A stretch of DNA of 64,000 bases from Anabaena sp. 4-3 (GCF_001597745.1 NZ_LUHJ01000023.1:35792-99791), one strand, 5' to 3'; numbered from the stretch's first letter, positions 1-10,775 are shown. The notes: generated by a model not told the origin, from the letters alone. Numbers and translations: made by a program.

Positions 1-200
1 TAGGTGCTGGTACAACCCCAGGTCGTGTTTATCCCGGTAAGCGGATGGCAGGGCGTTTAGGTGGTAGCCAAGTCACAATTCGCAAACTAACCGTAGTGCG
101 AGTAGATGCCGAGCGTAACTTGGTGTTAATCAAAGGCTCTGTTCCTGGGAAACCAGGCTCATTACTGAATATTGTGCCAGCCAAGAAAGTTGGCAAGTAG
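1..200 (+). CDS. rplC: Ribosomal protein L3, 3' end only
   Basis: The window opens inside this gene. Codons in frame from position 3 give about 65 residues, including the [11 protein letters not shown] stretch and the [16 protein letters not shown] segment typical of the L3 C-terminus, and end at TAG 198-200. L3 is an early-assembly protein of the 50S subunit. It is followed by rplD, as expected for the S10 operon. The 5' part lies outside the window. Confidence 0.95.
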   Translation, partial: GAGTTPGRVYPGKRMAGRLGGSQVTIRKLTVVRVDAERNLVLIKGSVPGKPGSLLNIVPAKKVGK

Positions 201-265
201 TCAACAGTCAACAGTCGATAGTCTCAGGACTATGGACTACAAGCTATGGACTATGGACTAACGAC
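199..265. repeat. STRR-type short repeats between rplC and rplD
   Basis: The spacer is built from degenerate heptamers (agtcaac agtcaac agtcgat, then ggactat/ggactac units). This is the short tandemly repeated style common in heterocystous cyanobacteria. No gene is seen in it. Confidence 0.7.
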
Positions 266-278
266 AAAGGACACAAAA

Positions 279-911
279 ATGGTTGAAAGTGTAGTGAAAA
301 ATTGGCAAGGAGAAGAAGTTGGACAGAAAACGTTCGACTTGCGCTCTGCCAAAGCGGAAACAGCATCTCATATTGTACACCGCGCTTTAGTAAGACAAAT
401 GACCAACTCCCGCCAAGGAACTGCCAGCACCAAAACCCGTGCTGAAGTTCGAGGCGGTGGTCGTAAACCTTGGCGGCAAAAAGGCACAGGTCGCGCTCGT
501 GCTGGTTCTATTCGTTCACCATTGTGGCGTGGTGGTGGTGTGATCTTCGGGCCAAAACCCAGAGATTTCAACGTCAAAATGAACCGGAAAGAACGCCGGT
601 TAGCACTGCGGACAGCATTAGTCAGCCGTGCAGAAGACCTGATTGTAGTAGAAGAATTTAACAACGAGTTAGCTCGCCCCAAAACCAAAGAATTGGTAAC
701 AGCACTTGCGCGTTGGGGTGCGGCACCAGAACAAAAGACATTATTAATTTTGTCTGAGCTTTCCGAAAATATTTACTTGTCAGGTCGCAACATCGAGAAC
801 TTAAAGCTGCTTGCTGCTGACCAACTAAATGTTTACGACTTGCTACACGCTGACAAGATTGTAGTGACAACCTCAGCCCTAGATAAAATTCAGGAGGTCT
901 ACAGTGGCTAA
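279..911 (+). CDS. rplD: 50S ribosomal protein L4
   Basis: The product is 210 residues. It carries the basic Gly/Arg-rich extended loop ([19 protein letters not shown]) that reaches into the exit tunnel, then the conserved KPRDF segment. I chose ATG 279 (MVESVVKNW) over an in-frame ATG at 246, because the upstream codons lie in repeat DNA and AAAGGA sits just before 279. In E. coli L4 also represses its own operon; nothing in this sequence shows that here. It overlaps rplW by 8 bp. Confidence 0.96.
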   Translation: MVESVVKNWQGEEVGQKTFDLRSAKAETASHIVHRALVRQMTNSRQGTASTKTRAEVRGGGRKPWRQKGTGRARAGSIRSPLWRGGGVIFGPKPRDFNVKMNRKERRLALRTALVSRAEDLIVVEEFNNELARPKTKELVTALARWGAAPEQKTLLILSELSENIYLSGRNIENLKLLAADQLNVYDLLHADKIVVTTSALDKIQEVYSG

Positions 912-1218
912 GTTTGACCCCCGCAACCTTGCTGACTTAGTGCGTCGCCCCATCCTCACGGAAAAAGCGACCATTATGATGGAGCAGAACAAATACACAT
1001 TTGAAGTCACTCCCAAGTCCACCAAGCCACAAATTAAGGCCGCAATAGAGGACTTATTTCAGGTCAAGGTTGTACAAGTAAACACCTCATTACCTCCCCG
1101 GAAAAAGCGGCGTGTAGGTAAATTTATTGGATTTAAGCCCCAATATAAGCGTGCGATTGTCACCGTTGCGCCTGGGGATGTAGAGAAAATTAGACAAGTT
1201 CTATTCCCAGAGGTCTAA
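904..1218 (+). CDS. rplW: 50S ribosomal protein L23
   Basis: The product is 104 residues with a GTG start, preceded by AGGAGG at about 892. It contains RPILTEKAT near the N-terminus and the basic [19 protein letters not shown] loop. L23 lines the tunnel exit and docks trigger factor and SRP. The start lies inside the end of rplD, which suggests translational coupling. Confidence 0.96.
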   Translation: MAKFDPRNLADLVRRPILTEKATIMMEQNKYTFEVTPKSTKPQIKAAIEDLFQVKVVQVNTSLPPRKKRRVGKFIGFKPQYKRAIVTVAPGDVEKIRQVLFPEV

Positions 1219-1224
1219 GATATC

Positions 1225-2088
1225 ATGGGTACTCGTTCTTATCGCCCCTATACCCCCAGCACTCGTCAAGTTACCATCTCTGACTTTGCGGAAATTACCA
1301 AAACCGAACCAGAAAAATCTCTGACGGTATATATACACCGCGCCAAAGGTCGGAACAACCAAGGGCGGATTACTAGCCGTCGTCGCGGTGGTGGACACAA
1401 AAAACTGTATCGGATCATCGACTTCAAGAGAGACAAGCGGAATATTCCCGCTACAGTAGTAGCTGTTGAATATGATCCAAACCGCAATGCTCGGATTGCG
1501 CTGGTAACTTATGAAGATGGTGAAAAGCGGTACATTCTCCACCCGAATGGTTTAAAAGTAGGGACAAAAATTATTGCTGGCCCTGAAGCCCCAATTGAAG
1601 ATGGTAACGCTTTACCCTTGGCGAATATTCCCTTGGGTACCACCGTTCATAACGTTGAATTAGTTGCCGGTAAAGGCGCGCAAATCGTCCGCGCAGCTGG
1701 TGCATCTGCCCAAGTCATGGCAAAAGAAGGTAATTACGTCACACTCAAGTTACCTTCTGGGGAAGTCCGCATGATTCGCCGCGAGTGTTACGCCACCATT
1801 GGGCAAGTAGGTAACACAGATGCTAGAAACCTGAGTGCAGGTAAAGCCGGAAGAAATCGCTGGAAAGGCCGCCGCCCCAAAGTTAGAGGTAGCGTCATGA
1901 ACCCAGTAGATCACCCCCACGGTGGTGGTGAGGGTAGAGCGCCTATCGGTAGATCCGGCCCTGTAACACCTTGGGGTAAACCAGCCTTGGGTGCAAAAAC
2001 ACGCAAGCCTAAGAAACCCAGCAGCAAGTTGATTGTACGTCGTCGTCGTAAATCTTCTAAACGCGGTCGCGGTGGTCGTGAGTCCTAG
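1225..2088 (+). CDS. rplB: 50S ribosomal protein L2
   Basis: The product is 287 residues. The near-universal [13 protein letters not shown] motif is present with His230 and His232; the equivalent His in E. coli is needed for peptidyl transferase centre function. The C-terminus is strongly basic ([23 protein letters not shown]). It starts 6 bp after rplW. Confidence 0.97.
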   Translation: MGTRSYRPYTPSTRQVTISDFAEITKTEPEKSLTVYIHRAKGRNNQGRITSRRRGGGHKKLYRIIDFKRDKRNIPATVVAVEYDPNRNARIALVTYEDGEKRYILHPNGLKVGTKIIAGPEAPIEDGNALPLANIPLGTTVHNVELVAGKGAQIVRAAGASAQVMAKEGNYVTLKLPSGEVRMIRRECYATIGQVGNTDARNLSAGKAGRNRWKGRRPKVRGSVMNPVDHPHGGGEGRAPIGRSGPVTPWGKPALGAKTRKPKKPSSKLIVRRRRKSSKRGRGGRES

Positions 2089-2189
2089 AATTGTAGGTTT
2101 TAGATTGGGTCTAACTGTCATTGAATTAGACATTTAATTATTCAAAATCTAAAATTCTCAATCCCAAATCCAAAATCCAAAACTGAACT

Positions 2190-2468
2190 ATGGGTCGTTC
2201 TCTTAAAAAAGGTCCTTTCGTTGCCGATCATTTACTCAGCAAAATTGAAAAGCTGAATGCAAAAAACGAAAAACAAGTAATTAAAACTTGGTCGAGAGCA
2301 TCGACAATTCTGCCCCAAATGGTAGGCCATACCATAGCAGTTCATAACGGACGGCAGCACGTACCAGTGTTTATCAGTGATCAAATGGTAGGTCACAAAT
2401 TGGGTGAATTTGCTCCCACACGCACCTACAGGGGGCATGGGAAAAGTGACAAAAAAGCAGGGAGATAG
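2190..2468 (+). CDS. rpsS: 30S ribosomal protein S19
   Basis: The product is 92 residues, starting [11 protein letters not shown], with the conserved [20 protein letters not shown] core and [15 protein letters not shown] end. S19 sits in the 30S head near the A-site finger. The 100 bp spacer before it holds AT-rich repeats of the kind caaaatctaaaa and no gene. Confidence 0.96.
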   Translation: MGRSLKKGPFVADHLLSKIEKLNAKNEKQVIKTWSRASTILPQMVGHTIAVHNGRQHVPVFISDQMVGHKLGEFAPTRTYRGHGKSDKKAGR

Positions 2469-2526
2469 TCAAAAGTCAACAGTCAAAAGTCGCAAGTAAT
2501 TACTGAATGACTATTGACTATTGACT
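2469..2526. repeat. STRR-type repeats between rpsS and rplV
   Basis: Degenerate 7-mers (agtcaaa agtcaac agtcaaa agtcgca, then tgactat tgactat tgactca) fill this spacer. The Shine-Dalgarno AAGGAG of rplV begins directly after the last unit. Confidence 0.75.
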
Positions 2527-2539
2527 CAAGGAGAAAATT

Positions 2540-2899
2540 ATGGCTACAGAGACTACTGAAGTAAAGGCGATCGCCCGTTATATACGCATGTCTCCCTTCA
2601 AAGTACGTCGTGTACTTGATCAAATCCGGGGACGCTCCTATCGGGAAGCATTAATTATCCTGGAATTCATGCCTTATCGAGCCACTGAGCCAGTTTTAAA
2701 ACTGCTAAGAAGTGCTGCCGCCAACGCTGAACACAACGCCGGGTTAGATCGCACCGAGCTAGTAATTACTCAGGCTTATGCTGATCAAGGCCCTGTATTG
2801 AAACGTTTCCAACCTAGAGCGCAAGGTAGAGCTTACCAAATTCGCAAGCCAACGTGTCATATCACCTTGGCTGTGGCTGCAAGTGCCAATGCTAAGTAA
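2540..2899 (+). CDS. rplV: 50S ribosomal protein L22
   Basis: The product is 119 residues. The family core [22 protein letters not shown] is present at the N-terminus, and the beta-hairpin region ([20 protein letters not shown]) that lines the exit tunnel is at the C-terminus. AAGGAG lies just before the ATG. Confidence 0.96.
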   Translation: MATETTEVKAIARYIRMSPFKVRRVLDQIRGRSYREALIILEFMPYRATEPVLKLLRSAAANAEHNAGLDRTELVITQAYADQGPVLKRFQPRAQGRAYQIRKPTCHITLAVAASANAK

Positions 2900-2950
2900 G
2901 TTCTCATCCCAAAAAATTGCGTAAAGTTAGAAATTTTAGAGGAAACATTT

Positions 2951-3706
2951 GTGGGACAGAAGATTCATCCAATTGGTTTTCGCTTGGGGATTACCCAAGA
3001 ACACCAATCACGTTGGTTTGCAGATCCAGAACGCTATCCAGAACTGCTCCAAGAAGACCACAAACTCCGTAAATACATAGAGCAGAAACTGGGTAGATAC
3101 GCTCAAAACAATGCTGGCATTTCTGAAGTAAAAATTGAGCGCAAAGCAGACCAAATCGACCTAGAAGTACGCACCGCCCGTCCTGGTGTAGTTGTAGGTC
3201 GTGGTGGACAAGGTATTGAAGCATTACGTACCGGACTGCAAGAACTGTTAGGCAACAACCGCCAAATTCGCATTAACGTTGTTGAAGTCCAAAAAGTAGA
3301 CGCTGATGCTAACTTAATCGGCGAATATATTGCACAACAGCTAGAACGTCGTGTATCCTTCCGTCGTGTAGTTAGACAAGCAATTCAACGCGCTCAACGT
3401 GCAGGTATTCAAGGCATTAAAGTGCAAGTCAGTGGACGACTCAACGGTGCGGAAATTGCCCGAACCGAGTGGACTCGTGAGGGAAGAGTACCCTTACATA
3501 CCTTACGGGCTAACATTGACTACTCTTACTGCACAGCTAAAACCATTTATGGAATTCTGGGCATCAAAGTTTGGGTATTCAAAGGAGAAATTATTCCTGG
3601 ACAAGAAGAAGCCCCATCCCAACCAGCAACCCGTGAACGCGAACCTCGTCGTCGTCAACAACAGCGTCGTCGCCAACAGTTTGAAGACCGCTCTAATGAA
3701 GGCTAG
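2951..3706 (+). CDS. rpsC: 30S ribosomal protein S3
   Basis: The product is 251 residues with a GTG start after GAGGAAAC. It begins [17 protein letters not shown] domain carries [13 protein letters not shown]. The C-terminal domain contains [14 protein letters not shown] long Arg/Gln-rich tail ([13 protein letters not shown]) makes it longer than the E. coli protein, as in other cyanobacteria. S3 helps form the mRNA entry channel. Confidence 0.96.
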   Translation: MGQKIHPIGFRLGITQEHQSRWFADPERYPELLQEDHKLRKYIEQKLGRYAQNNAGISEVKIERKADQIDLEVRTARPGVVVGRGGQGIEALRTGLQELLGNNRQIRINVVEVQKVDADANLIGEYIAQQLERRVSFRRVVRQAIQRAQRAGIQGIKVQVSGRLNGAEIARTEWTREGRVPLHTLRANIDYSYCTAKTIYGILGIKVWVFKGEIIPGQEEAPSQPATREREPRRRQQQRRRQQFEDRSNEG

Positions 3707-3767
3707 GGTTTAGACCAACTTAGGCTAGAGCCTAGAACAGAACATACTAGACTTTAGTCCTAAATTC

Positions 3768-3797
3768 CTAATCCCTAATCTCTAATCCCTAATCGCT
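3768..3797 (+). repeat. Tandem taatccc repeats before rplP
   Basis: Units close to cctaatc/tctaatc follow one another (cctaatccctaatctc and so on). This is the same class of degenerate heptamer repeat seen elsewhere in the window. They lie in the rpsC-rplP spacer. Confidence 0.6.
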
Positions 3798-3808
3798 AGT
3801 TAGTCGTC

Positions 3809-4237
3809 ATGTTAAGTCCTAGAAGAACTAAATTCCGCAAACAACAGCGCGGACGGATGACGGGTCTAGCCCACCGTGGTAGTACCCTCAACTTTGGAGA
3901 TTTTGCTCTCCAAGCTCAAGAGCCAGCTTGGATCACCTCTCGGCAAATCGAGGCTTCCCGTCGGGCAATGACTCGCTACATCCGCCGGGGTGGTAAAATT
4001 TGGATTCGGATTTTCCCAGATAAACCCGTAACTATGCGTCCGGCTGAAACCCGGATGGGTTCCGGTAAAGGTAATCCAGAATTCTGGGTAGCCGTAGTCA
4101 AACCAGGACGGATCTTGTTTGAAATCGCTGGCGTTTCTGAAGAAGTCGCCCGTGAAGCCATGCGCTTGGCAGCTTACAAGCTACCGATTAAAACTAAGTT
4201 TATTGTGCGCTCTCAACAAGTAGAGGAGCAGGAGTAG
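3809..4237 (+). CDS. rplP: 50S ribosomal protein L16
   Basis: The product is 142 residues, starting [17 protein letters not shown], with [12 protein letters not shown], the [19 protein letters not shown] motif and a Lys/Arg-rich surface. L16 organises the A-site tRNA pocket of the 50S subunit. rpmC follows after 3 bp. Confidence 0.96.
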   Translation: MLSPRRTKFRKQQRGRMTGLAHRGSTLNFGDFALQAQEPAWITSRQIEASRRAMTRYIRRGGKIWIRIFPDKPVTMRPAETRMGSGKGNPEFWVAVVKPGRILFEIAGVSEEVAREAMRLAAYKLPIKTKFIVRSQQVEEQE

Positions 4238-4240
4238 GTT

Positions 4241-4468
4241 ATGCCTCTTCCCAAGATTTCAGAAGCTAGAGAATTAACTGACGAGAAACTGGCGGAGGAA
4301 ATTATCGCCGTTAAAAAACAACTGTTTCAGTTGCGCTTACAAAAGGCAACTAGACAGTTAGATAAACCCCACCAGTTCCGCCATGCCCGCCATCGCCTCG
4401 CCCAACTACTGACAGTAGAAGCAGAAAGAAAGCAGGTGGCCAGTCAACCGACTCAAGAAGAAAAGTAG
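4241..4468 (+). CDS. rpmC: 50S ribosomal protein L29
   Basis: The product is 75 residues and all alpha-helical in character. It carries ELTDEKLAEEIIAVKKQLFQLR and a second helix with HQFRHARHRLAQLLTVEAER. L29 binds next to L23 at the tunnel exit. It starts 3 bp after rplP and ends 6 bp before rpsQ. Confidence 0.94.
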   Translation: MPLPKISEARELTDEKLAEEIIAVKKQLFQLRLQKATRQLDKPHQFRHARHRLAQLLTVEAERKQVASQPTQEEK

Positions 4469-4474
4469 GAATTT

Positions 4475-4726
4475 ATGGCAGTCAAAGAACGAGTTGGCTT
4501 GGTAGTGAGCGATAAAATGCAAAAAACGGTGGTAGTCGCCGTAGAAAACCGCTCTCCCCATCCCAAATACGGCAAGATTGTAGTCCAAACCCGGCGTTAT
4601 AAAGCTCACGACGCAGAAAATCAATGTAAAGTGGGCGATCGCGTGCGGATTCAGGAAACCAGACCCCTGAGTAAAACCAAACGCTGGCAAGTGACCGAAA
4701 TCCTCAACACTAAGGCTACAACTTAA
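4475..4726 (+). CDS. rpsQ: 30S ribosomal protein S17
   Basis: The product is 83 residues with the OB-fold pattern [23 protein letters not shown] and the [13 protein letters not shown] signature. It is a primary binder of the 16S rRNA 5' domain. It is tightly spaced with rpmC before and rplN after. Confidence 0.96.
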   Translation: MAVKERVGLVVSDKMQKTVVVAVENRSPHPKYGKIVVQTRRYKAHDAENQCKVGDRVRIQETRPLSKTKRWQVTEILNTKATT

Positions 4727-4751
4727 AAGTTGTGCAGAAGGGAGATAAATT

Positions 4752-5120
4752 GTGATTCAACCCCAAACTTATCTGAATGTGGCAGATAATAGTGGCGCAC
4801 GTAAACTGATGTGTATCCGTGTTTTAGGCGGGGGTAACAGACGTTACGGTTTCGTGGGCGACAAAATTATCGCTGTTGTCAAAGATGCCAATCCTAATAT
4901 GGCAGTGAAAAAATCCGATGTGGTCGAGGCGGTAATTGTTCGCACCCGCCATAACATCAATCGTGATAGCGGCATGAGCATTCGGTTTGACGATAACGCT
5001 GCCGTAATTATCAACAAAGATGGTAATCCCAGAGGTACACGGGTATTTGGCCCAGTAGCGCGGGAACTGCGCGACAAGAACTTTACCAAAATTGTTTCTC
5101 TGGCTCCGGAGGTGCTGTAA
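4752..5120 (+). CDS. rplN: 50S ribosomal protein L14
   Basis: The product is 122 residues with a GTG start after GGGAG. It begins [22 protein letters not shown] and includes [11 protein letters not shown] and [14 protein letters not shown]14 lies on the 50S interface and is the docking site of RsfS, whose gene is also in this window at 42120-42578. Its TAA shares one base with the ATG of rplX. Confidence 0.97.
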   Translation: MIQPQTYLNVADNSGARKLMCIRVLGGGNRRYGFVGDKIIAVVKDANPNMAVKKSDVVEAVIVRTRHNINRDSGMSIRFDDNAAVIINKDGNPRGTRVFGPVARELRDKNFTKIVSLAPEVL

Positions 5121-5467
5121 TGGCAAGCCAAAAGGACAAAACATTCCACAAAATGCACGTCAAAACCGGCGACACAGTGCAAGTGATTGCTGGCAAAGAC
5201 AAAGGCAAAGTAGGCGAAGTGATCAAAGCACTGCCCGAATTTAGTAAAGTCATTGTCAAAGGCGTAAATATTAAAACCAAGCACGTCAAGCCCCAACAGG
5301 AAGGGGAATCTGGGCGGATCGTGACTCAGGAAGCACCCATCCATAGCTCCAACGTCATGCTTTACTCCACCAAACAAAACGTCGCTAGCCGTGTTTGTTA
5401 CACTTTCACCGCAGAAGGCAAGAAAGTAAGGAAACTCAAGAAAACTGGCGAAATCCTCGATAATTAA
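5120..5467 (+). CDS. rplX: 50S ribosomal protein L24
   Basis: The product is 115 residues with a KOW motif ([21 protein letters not shown]) near residues 14-34 and [13 protein letters not shown] after it. The start overlaps the rplN stop (TAATG), which implies coupled translation. L24 is an assembly initiator of the 50S subunit. Confidence 0.96.
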   Translation: MASQKDKTFHKMHVKTGDTVQVIAGKDKGKVGEVIKALPEFSKVIVKGVNIKTKHVKPQQEGESGRIVTQEAPIHSSNVMLYSTKQNVASRVCYTFTAEGKKVRKLKKTGEILDN

Positions 5468-5571
5468 AGGATTTGCTGGCTTGAGATTTGAGATTGTAAA
5501 TTTAATCCCAAATCGAAACTCTGAAATTAAGTTTCCCTGACCAAGCCCAGGGATTATCAGGACAAAAAACT

Positions 5572-6120
5572 ATGGCGACACCCAAACTCAAAACCTTATA
5601 TCTAGAGACGATTGTCCCCAAACTCACCCAGCAGTTTCAGTACACCAACGTTCATCAAGTACCAAAAGTGGTGAAAGTTACTGTTAACCGAGGTCTAGGG
5701 GAAGCCGCACAAAATGCTAAGGCTCTGGAAGCATCTTTGAGCGAAATTGCCGTGATTACTGGTCAAAAACCAGTGGTGACCAGAGCGAAAAAAGCGATCG
5801 CTGGCTTTAAAATTCGTCAAGGTATGCCTGTCGGCATCATGGTAACTCTCAGAGGCGAGAGAATGTATGCCTTTCTCGACCGACTGATTAACTTATCTCT
5901 ACCTAGAATCAGAGACTTCCGAGGCATTAGCCCCAAAAGCTTTGACGGCCGTGGTAACTATACCCTGGGCGTAAGAGAACAGTTGATTTTTCCTGAAGTC
6001 GAGTACGACAGCATCGACCAAATCCGTGGTCTTGATATTTCTATTATCACTACAGCGAAAACCGACGAAGAGGGCCGCGCCCTACTTAAAGAAATGGGAA
6101 TGCCCTTTCGCGATCAATAA
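5572..6120 (+). CDS. rplE: 50S ribosomal protein L5
   Basis: The product is 182 residues, with [36 protein letters not shown] and [20 protein letters not shown]. It binds 5S rRNA and contacts the P-site tRNA. In many bacteria rpsN (S14) follows rplE, but here rpsH follows directly. Confidence 0.97.
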   Translation: MATPKLKTLYLETIVPKLTQQFQYTNVHQVPKVVKVTVNRGLGEAAQNAKALEASLSEIAVITGQKPVVTRAKKAIAGFKIRQGMPVGIMVTLRGERMYAFLDRLINLSLPRIRDFRGISPKSFDGRGNYTLGVREQLIFPEVEYDSIDQIRGLDISIITTAKTDEEGRALLKEMGMPFRDQ

Positions 6121-6140
6121 GTTCATCTAAAGAGGGAACG

Positions 6141-6542
6141 ATGGCGGCTAACGACACAATTGCAGATATGCTGACGCGCATCCGCAATGCTAACATGGCA
6201 AGGCATCAAACTACACAAGTGCCAGCCACAAAAATGACCCGTAGCATTGCTAGAGTGCTACAGGAAGAAGGCTTTATTGCTGAATTTTCAGAAGAAGGTG
6301 AAGGTGTAAAACGTAACTTGGTTATTTCCCTGAAATATAAGGGGAAAAATCGCCAGCCTTTAATTACCGCCCTCAAGCGTATAAGTAAGCCTGGGTTGCG
6401 TGTTTACTCCAACAGAAAAGAATTGCCAAGGGTACTAGGCGGCATCGGTATTGCCATCATTTCTACATCCAGTGGGATCATGACCGACCGCGAAGCACGG
6501 CGGCAGAACTTGGGTGGTGAAGTGCTCTGCTACGTTTGGTAG
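6141..6542 (+). CDS. rpsH: 30S ribosomal protein S8
   Basis: The product is 133 residues: [18 protein letters not shown] at the N-terminus and the C-terminal signature [18 protein letters not shown]. In E. coli S8 is the repressor of the spc operon. AGAGGGA precedes the ATG. Confidence 0.97.
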   Translation: MAANDTIADMLTRIRNANMARHQTTQVPATKMTRSIARVLQEEGFIAEFSEEGEGVKRNLVISLKYKGKNRQPLITALKRISKPGLRVYSNRKELPRVLGGIGIAIISTSSGIMTDREARRQNLGGEVLCYVW

Positions 6543-6603
6543 TCGTCAATAGTCAATGGTCAATTCTCATTGACAACTGACAAATGATAAAGGACACAGA
6601 ATC

Positions 6604-7152
6604 ATGTCTCGTATTGGTAAACGTCCAATTACTGTTCCCACCAAAGTACAAGTGACAATTGATGGTAGTAAAGTGAGCGTGAAAGGGCCGAAAGGTGAAC
6701 TTTCCCAAGATTTACCCACCAATGTCACAGTTACTCAAGATGGGGACACACTGCTAGTAACCCGTAAGGATGACTCCCGTAGATCCAGACAAATGCACGG
6801 TTTAAGCCGGACTTTGGTAGCCAACATGGTAGAGGGAGTTTCTCAAGGTTTCCAAAAGCGTTTAGAAATTCAAGGTGTAGGTTATCGCGCCCAAGTACAA
6901 GGGCGAAACTTAGTTTTGAATATTGGTTTTAGCCATCAAGTACAAATTGAACCACCAGACGGAATTCAGTTTGCTGTAGAAAACAACACTAACGTCATTG
7001 TCAGTGGTTATGACAAAGAAGTAGTAGGGAATACAGCAGCCAAAATTCGTGGCGTTCGTCCACCAGAACCTTATAAGGGCAAAGGTATTCGCTATGCCAA
7101 TGAGGTGGTAAGACGCAAAGCTGGTAAGACTGGTAAGAGTGGTAAGAAGTAA
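6604..7152 (+). CDS. rplF: 50S ribosomal protein L6
   Basis: The product is 182 residues, with [11 protein letters not shown] at the start, two duplicated domains, and the C-terminal signature [24 protein letters not shown] split over the last 35 residues. It sits near the factor-binding centre. The spacer before it contains degenerate gtcaata/gacaact repeats. Confidence 0.96.
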   Translation: MSRIGKRPITVPTKVQVTIDGSKVSVKGPKGELSQDLPTNVTVTQDGDTLLVTRKDDSRRSRQMHGLSRTLVANMVEGVSQGFQKRLEIQGVGYRAQVQGRNLVLNIGFSHQVQIEPPDGIQFAVENNTNVIVSGYDKEVVGNTAAKIRGVRPPEPYKGKGIRYANEVVRRKAGKTGKSGKK

Positions 7153-7154
7153 AC

Positions 7155-7517
7155 ATGAAACTTACTCGTAGAGAATCAAAACAGCGTCGTCACAGACGCA
7201 TCCGTGCCAAAATTAAAGGTTCGCCAGAACGCCCACGGCTGTCTGTATTTCGTTCTAATGAGCATATTTATGCTCAAGTAATTGATGATACAAAACATCA
7301 AACTTTGGTCGCTGCTTCGACTTTAGAACCAGGTTTGAAATCTGAGCTAGCTTCAGGTGCTAACTGTACAGCATCAGCGCAAGTGGGTAAATTGATCGCC
7401 GCCCGATCGCTCGAAAAGGGCATTACCCAAGTCGTGTTTGATCGCGGTGGTAACTTGTATCACGGTCGCATTAAAGCACTAGCTGAAGCAGCACGCGAGG
7501 CTGGTTTAGATTTCTAG
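7155..7517 (+). CDS. rplR: 50S ribosomal protein L18
   Basis: The product is 120 residues: [35 protein letters not shown] and the terminal [21 protein letters not shown]. It binds 5S rRNA together with L5. It starts 2 bp after rplF. Confidence 0.97.
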   Translation: MKLTRRESKQRRHRRIRAKIKGSPERPRLSVFRSNEHIYAQVIDDTKHQTLVAASTLEPGLKSELASGANCTASAQVGKLIAARSLEKGITQVVFDRGGNLYHGRIKALAEAAREAGLDF

Positions 7518-7612
7518 AGTCATTAGTCATTAGTCATTAGTCATTGGTCATTCAACAAATGACAAAGGGCAAATGACAACTGACAAATGACAATTGACAA
7601 ATGACATTGAGA
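7518..7612. repeat. STRR block between rplR and rpsE
   Basis: Four near-perfect copies of the heptamer agtcatt are followed by a run of aaatgac/aactgac/aattgac units, the inverse-complement type of the same repeat. The two halves could fold on each other. This is one of the longest STRR blocks in the window and lies inside a ribosomal protein operon. Confidence 0.8.
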
Positions 7613-7623
7613 GAACAGTAATT

Positions 7624-8148
7624 ATGGCAACAAATCGTCGTAAAGCTAACCGCGCGAAAAAAGAAGAAACCAACTGGCAAGAGCGGGTAATTCAAATCCG
7701 ACGGGTGAGCAAGGTTGTTAAAGGCGGTAAAAAACTCAGCTTCCGCGCGATCGTCGTCGTTGGTAACGAACGCGGCCAAGTCGGTGTCGGAGTTGGTAAA
7801 GCCTCAGATGTGATCGGTGCTGTGAAAAAAGGCGTAGCCGATGGCAAAAAGCACCTGATTGATATTCCCATCACCAAATCTAACTCCATCCCTCATCCGA
7901 TTGATGGTGTAGGTGGCGGTGCTAAAGTAATTATGCGGCCAGCCGCCCCTGGTACTGGTGTAATTGCTGGGGGTGCTGTGCGGACAGTGCTGGAATTAGC
8001 CGGAGTTCGTAACGTTCTAGCTAAACAACTCGGCTCTAACAACCCACTCAACAACGCCAGAGCAGCTGTTAACGCCTTGTCTACCCTGCGTACCTTAGCT
8101 GAAGTCGCTGAAGACCGAGGCATTGCCATTGAAAAACTCTACATCTAA
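7624..8148 (+). CDS. rpsE: 30S ribosomal protein S5
   Basis: The product is 174 residues from ATG 7624 ([15 protein letters not shown]). An in-frame ATG at 7594 would add 10 residues encoded by repeat DNA and is less likely. It has [37 protein letters not shown] and the [19 protein letters not shown] signature. S5 affects decoding accuracy. The rpmD gene that follows rpsE in E. coli is absent; rplO comes next. Confidence 0.96.
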   Translation: MATNRRKANRAKKEETNWQERVIQIRRVSKVVKGGKKLSFRAIVVVGNERGQVGVGVGKASDVIGAVKKGVADGKKHLIDIPITKSNSIPHPIDGVGGGAKVIMRPAAPGTGVIAGGAVRTVLELAGVRNVLAKQLGSNNPLNNARAAVNALSTLRTLAEVAEDRGIAIEKLYI

Positions 8149-8206
8149 ATCGTCATTTGTCCGATGTGAAAATGACAACTGACAACTGACAAACACAAGA
8201 AAGGTT

Positions 8207-8653
8207 ATGAGACTCAACGATGTTAAGCCCCAAAAAGGCTCTAAAAAACGCCGTAGCCGTGTAGGTAGAGGTATTTCTGCTGGTCAAGGCGCAAGTGCTG
8301 GTGCAGGTATGAGAGGTCAAAAAGCTCGTTCTGGTAGCAGTACCAGACCAGGGTTTGAAGGTGGTCAGCAGCCATTGTACCGCCGCATACCAAAACTCAA
8401 GGGTTTTCCTTTAGTTAATCGGAAAATTTACACTACGATTAATGTAGAGAAGCTAGCCTCTCTTCCTACCAATACAGAAGTAACTTTGGACTCACTCAAA
8501 GCAGCAGGGATCATCACTGCTGTGAAAGGCCCATTGAAAATTTTGGGTAACGGAGAATTGGGCGTGGCACTCCAAGTCAAAGCGGCAGCTTTCACAGGGC
8601 AAGCTCGTAGCAAAATTGAGGCAGCTGGAGGGAGTTGCGAAGTTTTAGGGTGA
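8207..8653 (+). CDS. rplO: 50S ribosomal protein L15
   Basis: The product is 148 residues. The N-terminus is Gly/Arg-rich ([19 protein letters not shown]), then [19 protein letters not shown] and the [18 protein letters not shown] signature near the end. It is a late 50S assembly protein. It is followed by secY as in most bacteria. Confidence 0.96.
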   Translation: MRLNDVKPQKGSKKRRSRVGRGISAGQGASAGAGMRGQKARSGSSTRPGFEGGQQPLYRRIPKLKGFPLVNRKIYTTINVEKLASLPTNTEVTLDSLKAAGIITAVKGPLKILGNGELGVALQVKAAAFTGQARSKIEAAGGSCEVLG

Positions 8654-8727
8654 GCCAGCAAAGCGCACTTACTTAACTGCCGTCTAACTCGCTTCCAGCG
8701 TCTGGTTCACGACAAAGGTAGCACTCT

Positions 8728-10041
8728 ATGATCAGTCGAGATAAAGCCCCAACGGCTCAAGAAACTTTTATGCAGATGGCACAAGCAGCTGGACTCAGAG
8801 GTAGGCTGCTTGTCACTGTCGGTATTTTAATTTTGGTTCGCCTGGGTATCTTTTTACCAGTACCAGGAATTGATCGGACTCGGTTCGCGGAAGCTATATC
8901 GGGAAACAATTCCATATTCGGTTTATTGGATATATTTTCCGGGCGAGGACTTTCCACATTAGGAGTCTTTGCTTTAGGAATTCTTCCCTTTATTAATGCG
9001 TCCATTATTATCCAATTGCTGACAGCTGCCATTCCATCTTTAGAAAATTTACAGAAAAATGAGGGAGAAGCTGGTCGGCGGAAAATTTCCCAAATCACTC
9101 GCTATGTAGCACTAGGTTGGGCGATTGTTCAAAGCGTGGCTTTTTCGGCTTTATTTCTCCAGCAATTTGCTTTAAATCCAGGGCCGGTATTCGTCGGGGA
9201 AACGGCGATCGCTCTCACTGCTGGTTCCATGTTCGTTATGTGGGCTTCTGAACTGATTACAGAACGTGGTCTAGGTAACGGAGCATCTTTGTTGATTTTT
9301 GTCAACATTGTTGCTTCCTTGCCGAAATCCTTGGGTGACACAATTGACTTGGTGCAAGTAGGCGGTAGGGAAATCGTCGGGCGCGTGATTGTCCTCGTCT
9401 TGGTGTTTATGTTGACGATTGTGGGGATCGTGTTTGTTCAAGAAGGAATTCGCCGTATCCCCATCATCTCGGCGCGTCGTCAAGTAGGCAGACGTGTATT
9501 AGCTGAACAACGCAGTTATTTACCTCTGCGTCTCATCTCTGGTGGTGTAATGCCGATTATTTTTGCGGCTGCCATTCTGAGTTTGCCACTATTGATTGCC
9601 AATTTTACAAAAAACCCCGAACTAGCAAACATTGTTAATACTTATTTAAGTCCCGGTGGTTCTGGTTCTTGGGTTTATGCCCTAGTTTACTTAATTTCCA
9701 TTGTTTTCTTCAGCTATTTCTACTCTTCTTTGATTATTAACCCAGTAGATATAGCGCAAAACTTGAAGAAAATGGGTTCTAGTATTCCTGGTATTCGTCC
9801 AGGTAAAGCAACTAGCGAGTACATCGAGCGTGTAATTAACCGACTGACTTTGTTAGGTGCTATCTTTTTGGGCTTGGTAGCGATTATTCCCACCGCCGTT
9901 GAAAGAGCGTTAGGAGTGCCAACTTTTAGAGGATTGGGTGCTACTTCCTTACTCATCCTTGTGGGTGTGGCGATAGAAACAGCCAAGCAAGTCCAAACTT
10001 ATGTGATTTCTCAGCGATATGAAGGAATGGTGAAGCAATAG
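8728..10041 (+). CDS. secY: Preprotein translocase subunit SecY
   Basis: The product is 437 residues with about ten hydrophobic segments. It is the central pore of the Sec translocon in the plasma or thylakoid membrane. It shows PGID near the first transmembrane helix, [31 protein letters not shown], and the cytosolic loop [17 protein letters not shown]. The TAG overlaps the GTG of adk by one base. SecG is encoded separately at 27063. Confidence 0.97.
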   Translation: MISRDKAPTAQETFMQMAQAAGLRGRLLVTVGILILVRLGIFLPVPGIDRTRFAEAISGNNSIFGLLDIFSGRGLSTLGVFALGILPFINASIIIQLLTAAIPSLENLQKNEGEAGRRKISQITRYVALGWAIVQSVAFSALFLQQFALNPGPVFVGETAIALTAGSMFVMWASELITERGLGNGASLLIFVNIVASLPKSLGDTIDLVQVGGREIVGRVIVLVLVFMLTIVGIVFVQEGIRRIPIISARRQVGRRVLAEQRSYLPLRLISGGVMPIIFAAAILSLPLLIANFTKNPELANIVNTYLSPGGSGSWVYALVYLISIVFFSYFYSSLIINPVDIAQNLKKMGSSIPGIRPGKATSEYIERVINRLTLLGAIFLGLVAIIPTAVERALGVPTFRGLGATSLLILVGVAIETAKQVQTYVISQRYEGMVKQ

Positions 10042-10595
10042 TGACGCGATTAATCTTCTTGGGGCCGCCTGGAGCCGGTAAAGGAACGCAAGCTCAAATT
10101 TTGGCAGAACATCTACACATTCCTCATATTTCCACTGGGGAAATATTGAGACAAGCCATGAAAGAGCAAACTCCTTTAGGAGTTAAAGCCCAAAGCTATG
10201 TTGATAGCGGTGAGCTAGTTCCTGATCAGTTGGTGCAGGACTTGGTAGAGGAACGTTTAAAACAACCAGATGCTGAATCTGGGTGGATTTTAGATGGCTT
10301 TCCCCGTAAAGTCACACAAGCAGCTTTTTTAGAACAATTACTGCAAAAAACTGGTCAAGGCGGCGAAAGGGTGGTCAATTTGGATGCGCCTGATGATGTG
10401 GTGGTAACGCGGTTATTAGCAAGGGGACGCAAAGACGATACGGAAGAAATTATTCGTCGTCGTCTGGAAGTTTACCGTAATGAAACTTCACCCTTGATCA
10501 ATTATTATCGCGATCGCCAGAAACTCCTGACTGTGAATGGCAATCAGTCCCAAGAAGAAGTCACTGATGAATTGCAAAATGTGATCCGTTCCTAA
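10041..10595 (+). CDS. adk: Adenylate kinase
   Basis: The product is 184 residues with a GTG start, overlapping the secY stop by one base. The P-loop [10 protein letters not shown] is at residues 8-17, HISTGEILR follows, and DGFPR marks the AMP site. The enzyme converts ATP and AMP to two ADP. The LID region ([21 protein letters not shown]) is the short form without the Cys-containing insertion of longer bacterial Adks. Confidence 0.96.
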   Translation: MTRLIFLGPPGAGKGTQAQILAEHLHIPHISTGEILRQAMKEQTPLGVKAQSYVDSGELVPDQLVQDLVEERLKQPDAESGWILDGFPRKVTQAAFLEQLLQKTGQGGERVVNLDAPDDVVVTRLLARGRKDDTEEIIRRRLEVYRNETSPLINYYRDRQKLLTVNGNQSQEEVTDELQNVIRS

Positions 10596-10605
10596 ACTGA
10601 GCATT

Positions 10606-10643
10606 GGGAGTAGTAGATCGAGAATTCGTCACTCACTACTCCC
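10606..10643 (+). terminator. Stem-loop after adk
   Basis: GGGAGTAGT at 10606-10614 pairs exactly with ACTACTCCC at 10635-10643 around a 20-base loop containing GAATTC. No strong T run follows, so it may be an RNA-processing or attenuation hairpin, or just a repeat, rather than a full terminator. Confidence 0.4.
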
Positions 10644-10775
10644 TTCGGTTTCAGGATGCTAGACAATTTTAGCTAAGATATATTAATAAACCATTGATAT
10701 ATTTATCAATTTGTGTTCTCTTGCAGATCAGCAAGGTGAAAACAAACAAAACTGTTGAGTTGAGGAATAAATAAG

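Noticed and set aside
246..278. Upstream in-frame ATG for L4
   Set aside because: The 11 extra codons lie in repeat DNA and do not match L4; ATG 279 has AAAGGA and the family N-terminus.
4844..5377. 177-codon minus-strand frame over rplN and rplX
   Set aside because: Antisense shadow of two ribosomal genes.
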